Assembly (NCBI GenBank): GCA_036824245.1 | Contig: DAITAO010000010.1 | Location: forward strand, 1-56,999 | Source: JACVRM01 sp036824245 | Lineage (GTDB): Bacteria; Actinomycetota; Thermoleophilia; Gaiellales; Gaiellaceae | Direction: 5' to 3' | DNA: 56,999 bases | Shown: piece by piece, positions 26,611 through 35,548 of the stretch | How the letters are laid out: each line of letters begins with the position of its first letter | Position numbering within the stretch: position 1 is the stretch's first letter | Notes under the pieces: model-generated | Database searches by the model: none | Told to the model about the DNA's origin: nothing | The model's input: only the letters and a program-made list of their open reading frames with translations | Position numbers and translations under genes: made by a program

Positions 26611-26729
26611 CTTCCGCTGAACGTCAGGAACCACGTCGGCCTTCCGCTGAAGGTCAGGAACCACGTCGGCCTTCCGACTGAACGTCAGGACCCGCGTCGC
26701 CCTTCCGCTCAATGTCAGTAACCGCGTCA
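26611..26729. repeat. Four-unit tandem array, 29-31-bp period
   Basis: Units begin at 26611, 26641, 26671 and 26702. The consensus begins CTTCCGCTGAACGTCAGGAA and ends ACCACGTCGG. Units 1 and 2 differ by one base; units 3 and 4 are diverged and carry indels. The array fills most of the gap between the glycosyltransferase gene, whose stop codon (26727-26729) lies in unit 4, and the GHL15 gene start at 26449. There are no unique spacers, so it is not CRISPR. Confidence 0.85.
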
Positions 26730-27701
26730 GTCTGAGTCGCTGACGTCCTCCGCTACACGCTCGCCGTGGGCCTCCGCGTGCACGTCGCGCACGAACCGCT
26801 CCAGCGCGAACGGCCCTTGCGCCGCCCGCAGCCCCGCTTCCCCCATCGCGCGAGCCACGGTCGGCTCCGCGACGCGCTCCAGAGCCTCGCGCAGCGCGTG
26901 CGCGTCGCCGATCGGCACGAGCACGCCCGTCTGATCGTTCACGTAGTCCTCGGTGCCCGGCGCCCGGCTCGCGACAACGGCCCGTCCCACCGACAGCGCG
27001 TCGAGCACCGCCAGTTGGCCGGCGGTGCGGCGATCGTCTAGCAACGGGACTACGACCGCCGCGGCCGCCGCGACCAAGTCGAGGAAGTCGCCGCGGTCGA
27101 CCTGTTCGAGGACGCGCAAAGGGGGAGGCGCGGAGTCCGGCCCGAGCACACGCACTTCCAGGTCCAATCCCTGAGCCGCTCTGGCGAGCGTGTCCCAGTC
27201 GCGCCGCTCGCGCCCGACGGCGAGCAGATGGTCGCCGGGCGGGGTCACGACGTCGCGCCGCGCTCGCACCCCGAGCGGCAGGAAGCCCACGCTCTCCCTC
27301 GGAAGCCCGAGGCGGACGGCGTCTCGCGCGGCGGCCCGGCTGAAGAAGAGCACGCGCGCAGCGCGCCGCGCACCCGCCAGAAGGACGCGGCGGCGGAGCG
27401 TGGCCGACGCCGGGTCGAGCAGCGGGTTGAGCAACACGACATCGCGCCGGCCCGCAAGCGCGGCGAGCGCTCCGGCGACCGGGTCCCAGGCAATGACCGG
27501 CCCTTGCCAGCCGCGCGCGCGCGTCGCAAGCCGAACCGATGCCGGCCAGCTCCGCAGTCGGTGGCGCCGCCTCCCGACGGTCGGCCCGAGCGGCTTCACG
27601 CGGGCGATCTCCGCCTCGAGTTCCGCAGCCGCCCAGGCAGCGCGATAGTCCTCGTCCTCACTGTCGGACCAGCCCACCAGCCAGAGGGGCGGGCGATTCA
27701 C
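26727..27701 (-). CDS. Glycosyltransferase, GT4-like
   Basis: Predicted 324 residues, shorter than a full GT-B enzyme (usually 350-400). The N-terminal domain is reduced (WLVGWSDSEDEDYRAAW..). The C-terminal domain is clear: GDHLLAVGRERRDWDTLARAA, LEVRVLGPDS, LVAAAAAVVVPLLDDRRTAGQLAVLDALSVGRAVVAS with the nucleotide-sugar-binding region, and DQTGVLVPIGDAHAL. The usual E-x7-E is altered to TAGQLAVLDA, so activity or donor binding may differ. GTG start overlapping the upstream GT4 stop (GTGA). Confidence 0.75.
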   Translation of the reverse strand: MNRPPLWLVGWSDSEDEDYRAAWAAAELEAEIARVKPLGPTVGRRRHRLRSWPASVRLATRARGWQGPVIAWDPVAGALAALAGRRDVVLLNPLLDPASATLRRRVLLAGARRAARVLFFSRAAARDAVRLGLPRESVGFLPLGVRARRDVVTPPGDHLLAVGRERRDWDTLARAAQGLDLEVRVLGPDSAPPPLRVLEQVDRGDFLDLVAAAAAVVVPLLDDRRTAGQLAVLDALSVGRAVVASRAPGTEDYVNDQTGVLVPIGDAHALREALERVAEPTVARAMGEAGLRAAQGPFALERFVRDVHAEAHGERVAEDVSDSD

Positions 27702-28798
27702 GTGCCGGTCAGCTGCTCGTAGAGCGCCACTGTCTCCGCAACCATGCGCTCCCGGGCGAAGCGCTCGTGAGCGACGCGTCGCCCAGCCTCGCCCATGCTT
27801 GCCGCAACCTGCTGGTCTCCGAGCACCCGGGCGAGGGCGTCCGCGAGCGCGCCGGCGTCACCGGGGCGGACGAGGAAGCCGGTCACGCCGTCCCGCACCG
27901 CTTCTGGCACACCGCCGACGCGCGTCGCGACGACCGGCACGCCGGCCGCCATCGCCTCCACCACGGTGAGAGGCGCACCCTCGTAGTCGCTCGTCACGAG
28001 CAAGCAGCCTGCCCGCGCAAGCAGCTCGGGCACGTCGTCGCGGTAGCCGAGGAAGCGCACCGCACCAGTCAGGCTTCGGCGCGCCGCGAGAGCCTCGACC
28101 GCGTCGCGGTCCGGCCCGTCGGTGGCCAGGTGCAGCTCGGCGCCGGGGATCCGCGCGCGGAGGCGCGCAACCGCCTCGACGGCGAGGTCAGGACGCTTCT
28201 GCGGCGCCAGCCGGCCGAGAAAGAGGACACGCCCCGGGACGGGATCGCGGGCGCGCGCGAAGCGTCCCACGTCGACTCCGTTGGGTATGACGCGGTACTG
28301 CTCGGAGGATCCGATGCCCGCGGCCAGGCCCGCGTCGCGCTCGTGCTCTGAGACGGCCACGATCACCCGGCACCAGTGGGCGGCACGCCGTTCAAGCATG
28401 CGGTAGAGGCGCGCTTCGGCGCCTTGGGCCGCCCAGAAAGACCAGGCGTGTGGCGTATAGAGCGTCGACCCGGCGCGGCCACGTACCCGCGCTGCCAGCC
28501 GCCCCAGGAAGCCTGCCTTGGCCGAATGGACATGAATGGCCGCTGCCTCTTTGACAAGAGACAGCAGCCTGGCAAAGGAAGCGGCGTCGGACGGCCCCGG
28601 ACGCCGCGCGCCCGTGAAGGGGTGCAGCGTGACGTGCGGCACTCCGTCGAGAGCCTGCCAGAGCGTGGATGAGCGCGGGCATGCCACGGCTATCTCCCAG
28701 TCGGAGGCCGCGAGGCCATCGACCAGATCGAGCACGTGCCGAGGTACGCCGGCGGAGAGCGGCTGCGAGGCAAGTAGGAGGCGCCTGCGCGCCGGCAT
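27698..28798 (-). CDS. GT4-family glycosyltransferase
   Basis: Predicted 366 residues. A GT-B fold with RLLLASQPLSAGVPRHVLDLVDGL at the N-terminus (acceptor side), HVHSAKAGFLGRLAAR, YTPHAWSFW, and the C-terminal donor domain VLFLGRLAPQKRPDLAVEAVARL, VRFLGYRDDVPELLARAGCLLVTSDYEGAPLTVVEAMAAGVPVVA with E-x7-E (EGAPLTVVE). ATG at 28798 is the family-consistent start; the frame runs further upstream into the divergent kinase gene. First gene of the 28798-22219 minus-strand run. Likely transfers a hexose to a lipid-linked intermediate. Confidence 0.9.
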   Translation of the reverse strand: MPARRRLLLASQPLSAGVPRHVLDLVDGLAASDWEIAVACPRSSTLWQALDGVPHVTLHPFTGARRPGPSDAASFARLLSLVKEAAAIHVHSAKAGFLGRLAARVRGRAGSTLYTPHAWSFWAAQGAEARLYRMLERRAAHWCRVIVAVSEHERDAGLAAGIGSSEQYRVIPNGVDVGRFARARDPVPGRVLFLGRLAPQKRPDLAVEAVARLRARIPGAELHLATDGPDRDAVEALAARRSLTGAVRFLGYRDDVPELLARAGCLLVTSDYEGAPLTVVEAMAAGVPVVATRVGGVPEAVRDGVTGFLVRPGDAGALADALARVLGDQQVAASMGEAGRRVAHERFARERMVAETVALYEQLTGT

Positions 28799-28852
28799 CA
28801 GAAAGATATTCTCAAGTCCGCGTGCCCGGAGGACGATCCCGGTAGGGAACCC

Positions 28853-30196
28853 ATGAGTCTGAGCGAATTCCTCGAGGTCCTGTGGCGGCGCAAGCTGATC
28901 GTCGTCGCGGTCACGATCATCTCGGTCGGCGTCGCCATCGGCGCGCTGCGACTGCTGACGCCGCAGTACGAGGCCACCTCGACCCTGGCCCTCAAGCCCA
29001 CCGGGAACCAGGACGCCATCTTCATCTACAACGTCATCGACAACATCACGCCCGTGTTCGCGGATGCGGCGACCGCCGGTACCACGCTGGCCACCGCGGA
29101 GCGCACGCTCGGCCGGCCCTGCGACATCTCCGTGCGCACTTTCGAGGGCTCGCCGATCATGAAGATCAACGCCCGCGACTCCGACCGGGCTGTCGCTCAG
29201 CGCTGCGCTCAAGAGGTCACCGAGGCGCTGCTAGCCCGAACGCGGTCGGGGGAGCTGAACGTCCCCGACGTGGTCCTCACCCAGATCGACAGGCCGGCAC
29301 GACCCGTTGACCCGGTCTTCCCGCAACCGACCTTGACGCTCGCCATCGCTCTCCTGCTCGGTCTCGGCTTCGGCGTGGGCGCCGCTCTGCTGCGCGAGAA
29401 CCTGACCACCAAGGTGGAGACCCCGGAGGCGCTGGCCCGCATCGCGGGAGTGCCGTCCTACGCGGAGATCCCGAACGAGCCCGCTCTCACGCGCGTGCAC
29501 TCGCCGCAGGACCTGTTCGACACCAAGTTCCGGATCGTGGCGGAGGCGCTGCGCGACCTGCGCACCAACCTGCTCTTCAAGAAGGGCAACCTGCGCTCGA
29601 TCGTCGTCACGAGCCCCGAGGGCAGCCACGGCAAGACGACCGTGTCGCTCGGCCTGGCCGTCTCATTTGCTCGCTCCGGCGCCCGGACCTTGCTCATCGA
29701 TGCCGACCTGCGCCGCGGGCGCGTCTCGGAGCTTTTGAACGTACAGCGCACGCCGGGTCTCTCCGAGGTGCTGAACGGCCACCCGCCGGAGGCGGCTATC
29801 CGGCACACGGCGCTCGATTCGCTCGACTTCCTGACCGGCGGCACCCTCGGCGAGGATCCCGGCGAGCTGCTGATGAGCGAGTTCCCAGCGCTCCTGCACC
29901 AGTTCGAGCGGATGTACGACATGGTCGTGATCGACACGACCCCGCTCGTCCCCGTAAGTGATGCGCGCATCATCGCCCGGTTCGGCAAGGCGACTCTGAT
30001 CGTCGCCAGCGCAGCGACGACGACCCGCCGCCAGCTGCGCACCGCTGTCGAGCGGCTGGCCCTCATCTCCGTGCAGCCGACGGCGGCGGTGCTCAACAAC
30101 TACCGCTCGCCGACGAAGACCACGTACTACGGCCCGGCGGAGTCGCAGAACGGGAAGCGGCAAGGGAAGACGCGCGGCCGCTTCGCGCGGCTCTAG
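28853..30196 (+). CDS. Wzz-like copolymerase fused to BY-kinase
   Basis: Predicted 447 residues. The N-terminal chain-length determinant domain has two membrane helices (about 14-35, 160-180) around an extracytoplasmic segment. The kinase domain has Walker A SPEGSHGKTTVSL (Lys261), Walker A' LLIDADLRRGR (about 280-290) and Walker B VVIDTTPL (about 358-364). The P-loop reads GSHGKTT instead of the usual GEGKTT/S. The C-terminus has only three tyrosines (NNYR, TTYYG), a sparse phospho-cluster. Controls polymer length and export by cycling phosphorylation, probably opposed by the phosphatase at 34681. Starts a six-gene plus-strand operon. Confidence 0.88.
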   Translation: MSLSEFLEVLWRRKLIVVAVTIISVGVAIGALRLLTPQYEATSTLALKPTGNQDAIFIYNVIDNITPVFADAATAGTTLATAERTLGRPCDISVRTFEGSPIMKINARDSDRAVAQRCAQEVTEALLARTRSGELNVPDVVLTQIDRPARPVDPVFPQPTLTLAIALLLGLGFGVGAALLRENLTTKVETPEALARIAGVPSYAEIPNEPALTRVHSPQDLFDTKFRIVAEALRDLRTNLLFKKGNLRSIVVTSPEGSHGKTTVSLGLAVSFARSGARTLLIDADLRRGRVSELLNVQRTPGLSEVLNGHPPEAAIRHTALDSLDFLTGGTLGEDPGELLMSEFPALLHQFERMYDMVVIDTTPLVPVSDARIIARFGKATLIVASAATTTRRQLRTAVERLALISVQPTAAVLNNYRSPTKTTYYGPAESQNGKRQGKTRGRFARL

Positions 30197-30208
30197 TCAC
30201 CCGCGGCG

Positions 30209-31558
30209 ATGCTTGCGCACGGTCCGCTAAGCGCCGCGGCGCAAGCTGCCGAGGACCGGCCCAGGCTCGCGTTTGCGGCGGCGTTTCTCTTCGCCGCGGC
30301 CGCCGCGCCGGTCGCGCTCGTGGCGGCGCATCGCCCCACGACGCTCTTGCTCGGCATCGGGGCGCTCGCGCTCGTCGTGGTCTGCACCGCGCGGGTCGAG
30401 GTTGCGCTGCTGCTGCTCGTCGCCTCGGCCCCGCTCGAGGACGCGCTCCAGCTGAGCGCCAACCCGCAGCTGACCGTCACGAAGCTCGCCGGCGCACTCT
30501 GCTTCGCAAGCTTTGCCCTGCACTCGCTGTCCTCGCGCCGGCGGCTGATCTTCGACCGCACGCACGCCGTGGTACTGCTGCTTCTGGCGCTCAGCATGCT
30601 GTCCACGCTTCAGGCCTTCGAGGTCGGAGCTGCCCAGGCCGTGACTGTGCGCTACGCCAGCTTCGTCGCGCTCTACATCGTGGTCAGCCAGTTCATCGGG
30701 GATCACGCTCTCCAGAGGCGCATCGCCTGGGTGCTCTCGCTGGCCGGCGGAGCCGCGGCCGTGATCGCGCTCAACGAGTTCCTCTCCGGAGCCTCCACCC
30801 AGTCGCACCTTCCGTACGGCGACCCGAACGATCACGCCTTCATGCTGGCCACGACGCTCCCGCTCACGCTCTGGCTCCTCCACCAGCGCCGCACCCGGCC
30901 GATCGTCCTGGCGCTGGCCGCGGTGATGAGCGCATCCATCGTCTTGACCTTCTCGCGCGGCGCGCTCGTCGGGCTCGCCGCGGCCCTCGTCTGGCACGTC
31001 TTCACCGAGCGGCGAGGGCAGCTTGTCCTGCTGTTCGGCGTGGTCGTCCTGGCTGCGGTCTCGACGTTCCTGCTCGTGCAGACCAACCCGGAGCAGGTCG
31101 AGACGGGATTCCGTGCGAAGCAGAAGGTGGCGACGGCGAACGTCGACACCCGGTTGGACGCCTGGCGGGCCGCCGTGGGATTGAGCTCTGAGGATCCCTT
31201 CCTCGGGGTGGGGCCGGGCAACTTCCGGTTCCACTACCTCGAGGAGACCGGACGCCCGCCGGGCACGACCACCATCGGCGTCGTCCACAACGCCTACCTC
31301 GACCTCGCCGCAGAGCTCGGGCTGCTCGGCCTGGTGCTCTTCCTCGCCTACCTGGGAGCCGTCTTCCTGCGCGCCACGCAGGCTCGCCGACACCACCGTG
31401 GCCCGCCCGGGTTTGCGGCTGCCGTGCGCACGGCGCTGGTCGTCGCATCCGTGTCCGCGCTCTTTCTCTCGGAGCAGTACTACGCGCCGTTCTGGCTGCT
31501 GGGCGGGCTGGCGACGGCGCTCTGGCGCGAGGGTGAGCCGGCAACCGAAGAGCAATGA
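30209..31558 (+). CDS. O-antigen ligase/polymerase-like membrane protein
   Basis: Predicted 449 residues with about ten membrane helices. The large extracytoplasmic loop contains TNPEQVETGFRAKQK, TRLDAWRAAVGLSSEDPFLGVGPGNF and VVHNAYLDLAAELGLLGLV, the Wzy_C/WaaL signature with the conserved His. Unlike the 17556-19487 paralogue it has no TPR tail. It lies 12 nt after the Wzz/BY-kinase gene and overlaps the next glycosyltransferase by ATGA. Likely the polymerase of the repeat unit made by this operon. Confidence 0.85.
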   Translation: MLAHGPLSAAAQAAEDRPRLAFAAAFLFAAAAAPVALVAAHRPTTLLLGIGALALVVVCTARVEVALLLLVASAPLEDALQLSANPQLTVTKLAGALCFASFALHSLSSRRRLIFDRTHAVVLLLLALSMLSTLQAFEVGAAQAVTVRYASFVALYIVVSQFIGDHALQRRIAWVLSLAGGAAAVIALNEFLSGASTQSHLPYGDPNDHAFMLATTLPLTLWLLHQRRTRPIVLALAAVMSASIVLTFSRGALVGLAAALVWHVFTERRGQLVLLFGVVVLAAVSTFLLVQTNPEQVETGFRAKQKVATANVDTRLDAWRAAVGLSSEDPFLGVGPGNFRFHYLEETGRPPGTTTIGVVHNAYLDLAAELGLLGLVLFLAYLGAVFLRATQARRHHRGPPGFAAAVRTALVVASVSALFLSEQYYAPFWLLGGLATALWREGEPATEEQ

Positions 31559-32658
31559 GGGTTGTCTATGTGACGAGCTTGCCGGGGGACGGCCCAGTGA
31601 TGCATCTGCACACGCTCGTTCCCGCTGTTGCCGACGCAGGTGTCGACGCCCGCGTGGTCTGCGCGACCGAACAGGTCGCCAGCAGCTTTCGCGCCCTGGG
31701 GATCGAGGCGGCGGTGGCGCCGCTCGAGCACAAGCTCGACCTGGGCGGCGCCCGCCGTGTCTGGCCGCTCCTCGCGGACGCGGACGTCGTCCACACGCAC
31801 GATCGCCGCTCAGGCCTGCTCGTGCGACCGCTCGCGCACGCCCGGCGGGCGGCGGTGTTTCACACGCTGCACGGCCTGCCTCATCAGGTGGCGGGCGTCG
31901 TGGACGGAAGACCGCCCGTCACGAACCGCGCTCGAGCAGCGTGGCTGCTGAACGGGTACATGGCGATGGAATGGGTGCTCGCACTGCGAGGCACGGTCGT
32001 GGTGCCGTCGCGGTCGCTCGCCCGTTTCCTGACCTCTCGGGGCTTTCCGGCTCGCCGGCTGCGCGTCGTCTACAACGGCATCGACGTGCGCCGCACCCAG
32101 CCGGGGCCGCAGCACGAGCCGTTTACGGTGGGAACAGCCGCCAGTCTCGAACACCACAAGGGCATCGATGTGCTGCTCGAGGGCTGCGCACTCCTCGCCA
32201 GGCCGCTGCGGCTCGAGATCTACGGGGACGGTTCGCTGCGCAGCAAGCTGCAGGCTCATGCGCGCTCACTCGGCGTCGACGCCCGTTTCCACGGGCGCGT
32301 TGCCAACGTGCGGGACCGGCTGGAGGAGCTCGACCTGTTCGTGCTTCCCTCGCGAGACGACAATCTCCCCATGGCGCTGCTCGAGGCCATGGCCGCGGCG
32401 GTGCCCCCGGTGGCGACGCGCGTGGGCGGGGTTCCCGAGCTCGTAGTAGACGGCGACTCCGGGCTACTCATCTCGGTGGATGACGCCGAAGGTCTCGCGC
32501 GGGCGGTCGAGCAACTCGCCTCCGACCCCGAGCTGCGCGTAACGGTCGCCCGGAGCGCGGCGCGCCGCGTGCAGGAGCAGTTCGACGCCGCCACGCTCGG
32601 GCGGCGCATGGTGGCGCTCTACGACGACGCACTGGGACGCAGCACTCAGGGGCAGTGA
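31555..32658 (+). CDS. GT4-family glycosyltransferase
   Basis: Predicted 367 residues with a full GT-B fold. RVVYVTSLPGDGPVMHLHTLVPAVADAG begins the acceptor domain, VVHTHDRRSG and FHTLHGLPHQVAG follow. The donor domain has VYNGIDVRRT, VGTAASLEHHKGIDVLLEGCALL, LEIYGDGSLRSKLQ and LDLFVLPSRDDNLPMALLEAMAAAVPPVA with E-x7-E replaced by D-x7-E (DDNLPMALLE). It overlaps the polymerase gene by 4 nt and abuts the next glycosyltransferase (TGA then ATG). Confidence 0.9.
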   Translation: MRVVYVTSLPGDGPVMHLHTLVPAVADAGVDARVVCATEQVASSFRALGIEAAVAPLEHKLDLGGARRVWPLLADADVVHTHDRRSGLLVRPLAHARRAAVFHTLHGLPHQVAGVVDGRPPVTNRARAAWLLNGYMAMEWVLALRGTVVVPSRSLARFLTSRGFPARRLRVVYNGIDVRRTQPGPQHEPFTVGTAASLEHHKGIDVLLEGCALLARPLRLEIYGDGSLRSKLQAHARSLGVDARFHGRVANVRDRLEELDLFVLPSRDDNLPMALLEAMAAAVPPVATRVGGVPELVVDGDSGLLISVDDAEGLARAVEQLASDPELRVTVARSAARRVQEQFDAATLGRRMVALYDDALGRSTQGQ

Positions 32659-33714
32659 ATGCGAGTGCTGCACATCATCCAGGAGCTCGGCGTCGGCGGC
32701 GCCGAGCGGGTTGTGGTCGCGCTGGCGCGCGGCGCGCGCGAACAGGGTGGCGCGGTCGCAGTGGCGGCTGCGGACGGCACGCTGGCCGGGGAGCTCCCCG
32801 GAGTCGAGCGCTTCGCGCTGCCTGTCATCGGGCGACGGCTGACCCGGGTACCCGCGGGCGTACGGGCGGTCGACCGCACCCTGCGCACGTGGCGGCCGGA
32901 GATCGTGCATTGCCACAATCCAGGCACGGCGCTACTGACGGGCCTGGCGACGATACGGGCGCGCCGCACGTCGGCCCTCTGCAGCGTGCACGGGGTCCCT
33001 GATGACGATTACGGCGCGTCGGCCCGGGTGCTCCGGCTGGCCGGCCTCCCCACCGTGGCGTGCGGCCCCGGCGTCGCAGAGGGCCTTGCCGAGCACGGCC
33101 TCGACGTGGCCGCGACGATCGTGAACGGGGTCTCGGCCGCGCCCAGGCCGGCCGATCGGACAAGCCTCGATCGAGAGTGGGGTCTCGAACCAGGTCGCCC
33201 CCTCCTGCTCGCAGTCGGCCGCCTCGTCGAGGCGAAGAACCAGGCACTCGCCGTGCGAGCTCTGGCGGGCGTGCCCGACGCGTCTCTGGTGTTCGTCGGT
33301 GACGGGCCGTTGCGCGAGCAGCTCGCACAGGCGGCCCGCTCGGCAGGAGTCGAGGAGCGGGTCGTGCTCGCCGGCCCGCACCTTGACGCGCGCGCGCTGA
33401 TCGGGGCTGCCGACGCGCTCGTTATCTCGTCGCGCTCCGAGGGCCTGCCGCTCGTCGCACTCGAAGCCCTTGCGGCGGGCACCCCGGTCGTGGCGACGTC
33501 CGTACGCGGCCTGCGCGAGCTGCTCTCCGACGGCAGGACGGCGCTCCTCGTCCCTCCGGACGACCCCGAGGCCCTCGCAGCGGCGCTGAATCGCCTGCTC
33601 GCCGACGATGCCCTGGCGCGCTCGCTTGCAGAGCGCGGCCTACAGCTGGCCGGCCGTTACACCGAAGATGCCATGGTGACCGCCTACCTCGACCTGTACG
33701 CGACGCTCGCGTGA
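32659..33714 (+). CDS. GT4-family glycosyltransferase
   Basis: Predicted 351 residues. RVLHIIQELGVGGAERVVVAL is the classic N-terminal GGAE glycine-rich motif of GT4 enzymes; IVHCHNPGTALL and LCSVHGVPDDDYG follow. The donor domain shows LLLAVGRLVEAKNQALAVRAL, LVFVGDGPLREQL and ADALVISSRSEGLPLVALEALAAGTPVVA with E-x7-E. ATG start directly after the previous stop. Third gene of the 28853-35481 operon; donor and acceptor unknown. Confidence 0.9.
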   Translation: MRVLHIIQELGVGGAERVVVALARGAREQGGAVAVAAADGTLAGELPGVERFALPVIGRRLTRVPAGVRAVDRTLRTWRPEIVHCHNPGTALLTGLATIRARRTSALCSVHGVPDDDYGASARVLRLAGLPTVACGPGVAEGLAEHGLDVAATIVNGVSAAPRPADRTSLDREWGLEPGRPLLLAVGRLVEAKNQALAVRALAGVPDASLVFVGDGPLREQLAQAARSAGVEERVVLAGPHLDARALIGAADALVISSRSEGLPLVALEALAAGTPVVATSVRGLRELLSDGRTALLVPPDDPEALAAALNRLLADDALARSLAERGLQLAGRYTEDAMVTAYLDLYATLA

Positions 33715-33715
33715 A

Positions 33716-34684
33716 ATGAACGTGGCTCGCATCTCAGTTGTGATGCCGGCCTACCAGGCCGGGCGTACGATCGGCGCGGCGGTCTGCTCCGTGCTCGACC
33801 AGACCTACCGTGACCTCGAGCTCGTGGTCGTCGACGACGGCTCGACCGACGCCACGGCGGCGATCGTGGAGGCGCACGAGGGGCCGATCCGCCTGGTGCG
33901 TCAGGAAAACCAGGGCGTAGCCGCCGCGCGCAACCGGGGGATTGGCGAGGCAGCGGGAGAGCTGATCGCCTTCTGCGACGCCGACGACGTGCTCTTTCCG
34001 GAGCACCTCGAGGCGCTCGTGGAACGTTATGACCGGCGCGGCGGGATCGTCACGGGCAATTCGTACCTGCTGCTGCCGGGCGGGATCCACCCTGCCCGTA
34101 CGCGCTACAAGGGCGGCTTCCCGGCGCCCGAGCGGCAGCGCAGGGCCATCCTCGAGCAGAACTTCGTCTCTCCGCTCTCGCTCTTCGAGCGCCGACTGGT
34201 CGACGAGCTCGGTCCGTTTCCGGTTGAGCGCCGCCGGGCGGAGGATTGGCATTTCTGGATCCGCGCCATCCTGGCAGGCCACCGTGTGTCACTCCAGCCC
34301 AGACCGCTCGCCATGTACCGCTGGGGCACCGAGAGCCTGTCGGCGGCACGGGATCGCATGGACGCCGACGTGGAGGCGGTCTACCGCGAGCTGGCGGCTC
34401 GCGACGACTTGACGGTCGACGAGCGCGAGTATGTGGCGCGGCGGCTGTCCGGGCCGAGCCCGCGGGAGCTGGGCCGCGAGGGTGACCGAGCGCTCCGCGA
34501 CGGCCGCTACCGGGAGGCGGCACGCAGTTACCGGGCGGCCGCAACGCTGGTGCCCAGCGAGCGCATGCTCCTGTGGAAGGCACGGGCGCTCTCGCCCGCA
34601 CCCTGGCTCGTCGGCCCGCTCGTGCGCGCGAGACAGCTGCGTATCGAGCGGCGGCTCGGCTTCCGCGAGGAGCATGTGCGGTGA
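33716..34684 (+). CDS. Family 2 glycosyltransferase
   Basis: Predicted 322 residues. RISVVMPAYQAGRTIGAAVCSVLDQTYRDLELVVVDDGSTD is a textbook GT2 start; NQGVAAARNRGIGEA and LIAFCDADDVLFPEHL give the DxD metal site; RRRAEDWHFWIRAIL the ED base region. The C-terminal 100 residues have a small helical TPR-like segment (GDRALRDGRYREAARSYRAAATL). ATG start one base after the previous stop; its own stop overlaps the phosphatase start (GTGA). Confidence 0.9.
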   Translation: MNVARISVVMPAYQAGRTIGAAVCSVLDQTYRDLELVVVDDGSTDATAAIVEAHEGPIRLVRQENQGVAAARNRGIGEAAGELIAFCDADDVLFPEHLEALVERYDRRGGIVTGNSYLLLPGGIHPARTRYKGGFPAPERQRRAILEQNFVSPLSLFERRLVDELGPFPVERRRAEDWHFWIRAILAGHRVSLQPRPLAMYRWGTESLSAARDRMDADVEAVYRELAARDDLTVDEREYVARRLSGPSPRELGREGDRALRDGRYREAARSYRAAATLVPSERMLLWKARALSPAPWLVGPLVRARQLRIERRLGFREEHVR

Positions 34685-35481
34685 GCCACGAACACCGCTC
34701 AGGCGTCGCTACTGTTGGAGAGATGGCCACGTCCGACCAGGATCGGCTGATCGGCGAATTCTTCCGTCGCCTCGCCGAGCTCGAGAAGCTTGCCGACGAG
34801 ATCACCGCCCGCCTCGCGCAGAGCCAGCCGCTCTCCGGCGCGCCGCCGTTCGAGCTGATCACCGTCTGCACGGGCAACCGAGTCCGAAGCCCGGCGGCGG
34901 AGGGCTTTCTCGGTCAACTCACTGCGGGGCTGCCTGTGCGGCTGAGCTCGGTGGGGACGCTCGACCTCGGCCCGGTGCCCGCGCTTCCCGAGGCGCTCGA
35001 GGCAGCGGCTGCGCTCGGGCTCGACATCTCCGCGCATCAGGCGCGCTGCATCGACGCCGTCGACCTTGGCAACGCCGACCTGGTTCTCGGGTTCGAGCGC
35101 CGGCACGTAGCGGCCGCCGTGGTCGACGCAGGAGCGCCGCGCGAGCGTACGTTCACGATTCTGGAACTCGTCGATCTCCTAGAGAGGATCGACCCGCCAA
35201 GCGAGCGCGATCCGGCTGAGCGCGCCCGCGAGGCGATCGCCCGTGCCCAGGCGCTACGCCGGTCGCCGCGCGAGCTCGTGCTCGAGGAGCTGCCCGACCC
35301 GCTGGGCGGGTCTGCGGACGTGTTCCGCGAGACCGTCACGCGTGTGCGGGACCTCTGCGAGCGGCTTGCCGTGGGCCTCTTCGGCGAGCGCGCCGTCACC
35401 CGGCTGCCGGTGATCGAGATGGACGGCAACGGCGCGCGGCGCCAGCGCCGCGGCATCGTCGGCCTGATGCGAGGCGAGTAG
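34681..35481 (+). CDS. Low-molecular-weight protein-tyrosine phosphatase with extended N-terminus
   Basis: Predicted 266 residues. The P-loop is VCTGNRVRSP with nucleophile Cys63 and Arg69 (C-x5-R), and the general-acid Asp206 lies in LPDPLGG. LDISAHQARCID matches the family. The enzyme core is preceded by about 55 residues rich in charged helix (DRLIGEFFRRLAELEKLADEI), and residues about 165-195 are an added Arg-rich helix, so it is longer than the usual 150. It likely dephosphorylates the tyrosines of the BY-kinase encoded five genes upstream. GTG at 34681 overlaps the previous stop and has GAGGAG upstream; ATG at 34723 is an alternative with poor spacing. Confidence 0.83.
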   Translation: MSHEHRSGVATVGEMATSDQDRLIGEFFRRLAELEKLADEITARLAQSQPLSGAPPFELITVCTGNRVRSPAAEGFLGQLTAGLPVRLSSVGTLDLGPVPALPEALEAAAALGLDISAHQARCIDAVDLGNADLVLGFERRHVAAAVVDAGAPRERTFTILELVDLLERIDPPSERDPAERAREAIARAQALRRSPRELVLEELPDPLGGSADVFRETVTRVRDLCERLAVGLFGERAVTRLPVIEMDGNGARRQRRGIVGLMRGE

Positions 35482-35500
35482 CAAGCACGTACGGCTTGCT
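35480..35500 (+). terminator. Weak hairpin after the exopolysaccharide operon
   Basis: AGCAAGC, 7-nt loop, GCTTGCT right after the phosphatase stop. The 7-bp stem has no T tract, so termination is uncertain. Confidence 0.35.
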
Positions 35501-35548
35501 CGGATCGACTAGCTCCCAAGTGTTCTTGGTGAATCGCCCGGGCTCCGG

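Noticed and set aside
26611..26729. CRISPR array
   Set aside because: Units are directly adjacent with no unique spacers, and no cas genes are present.
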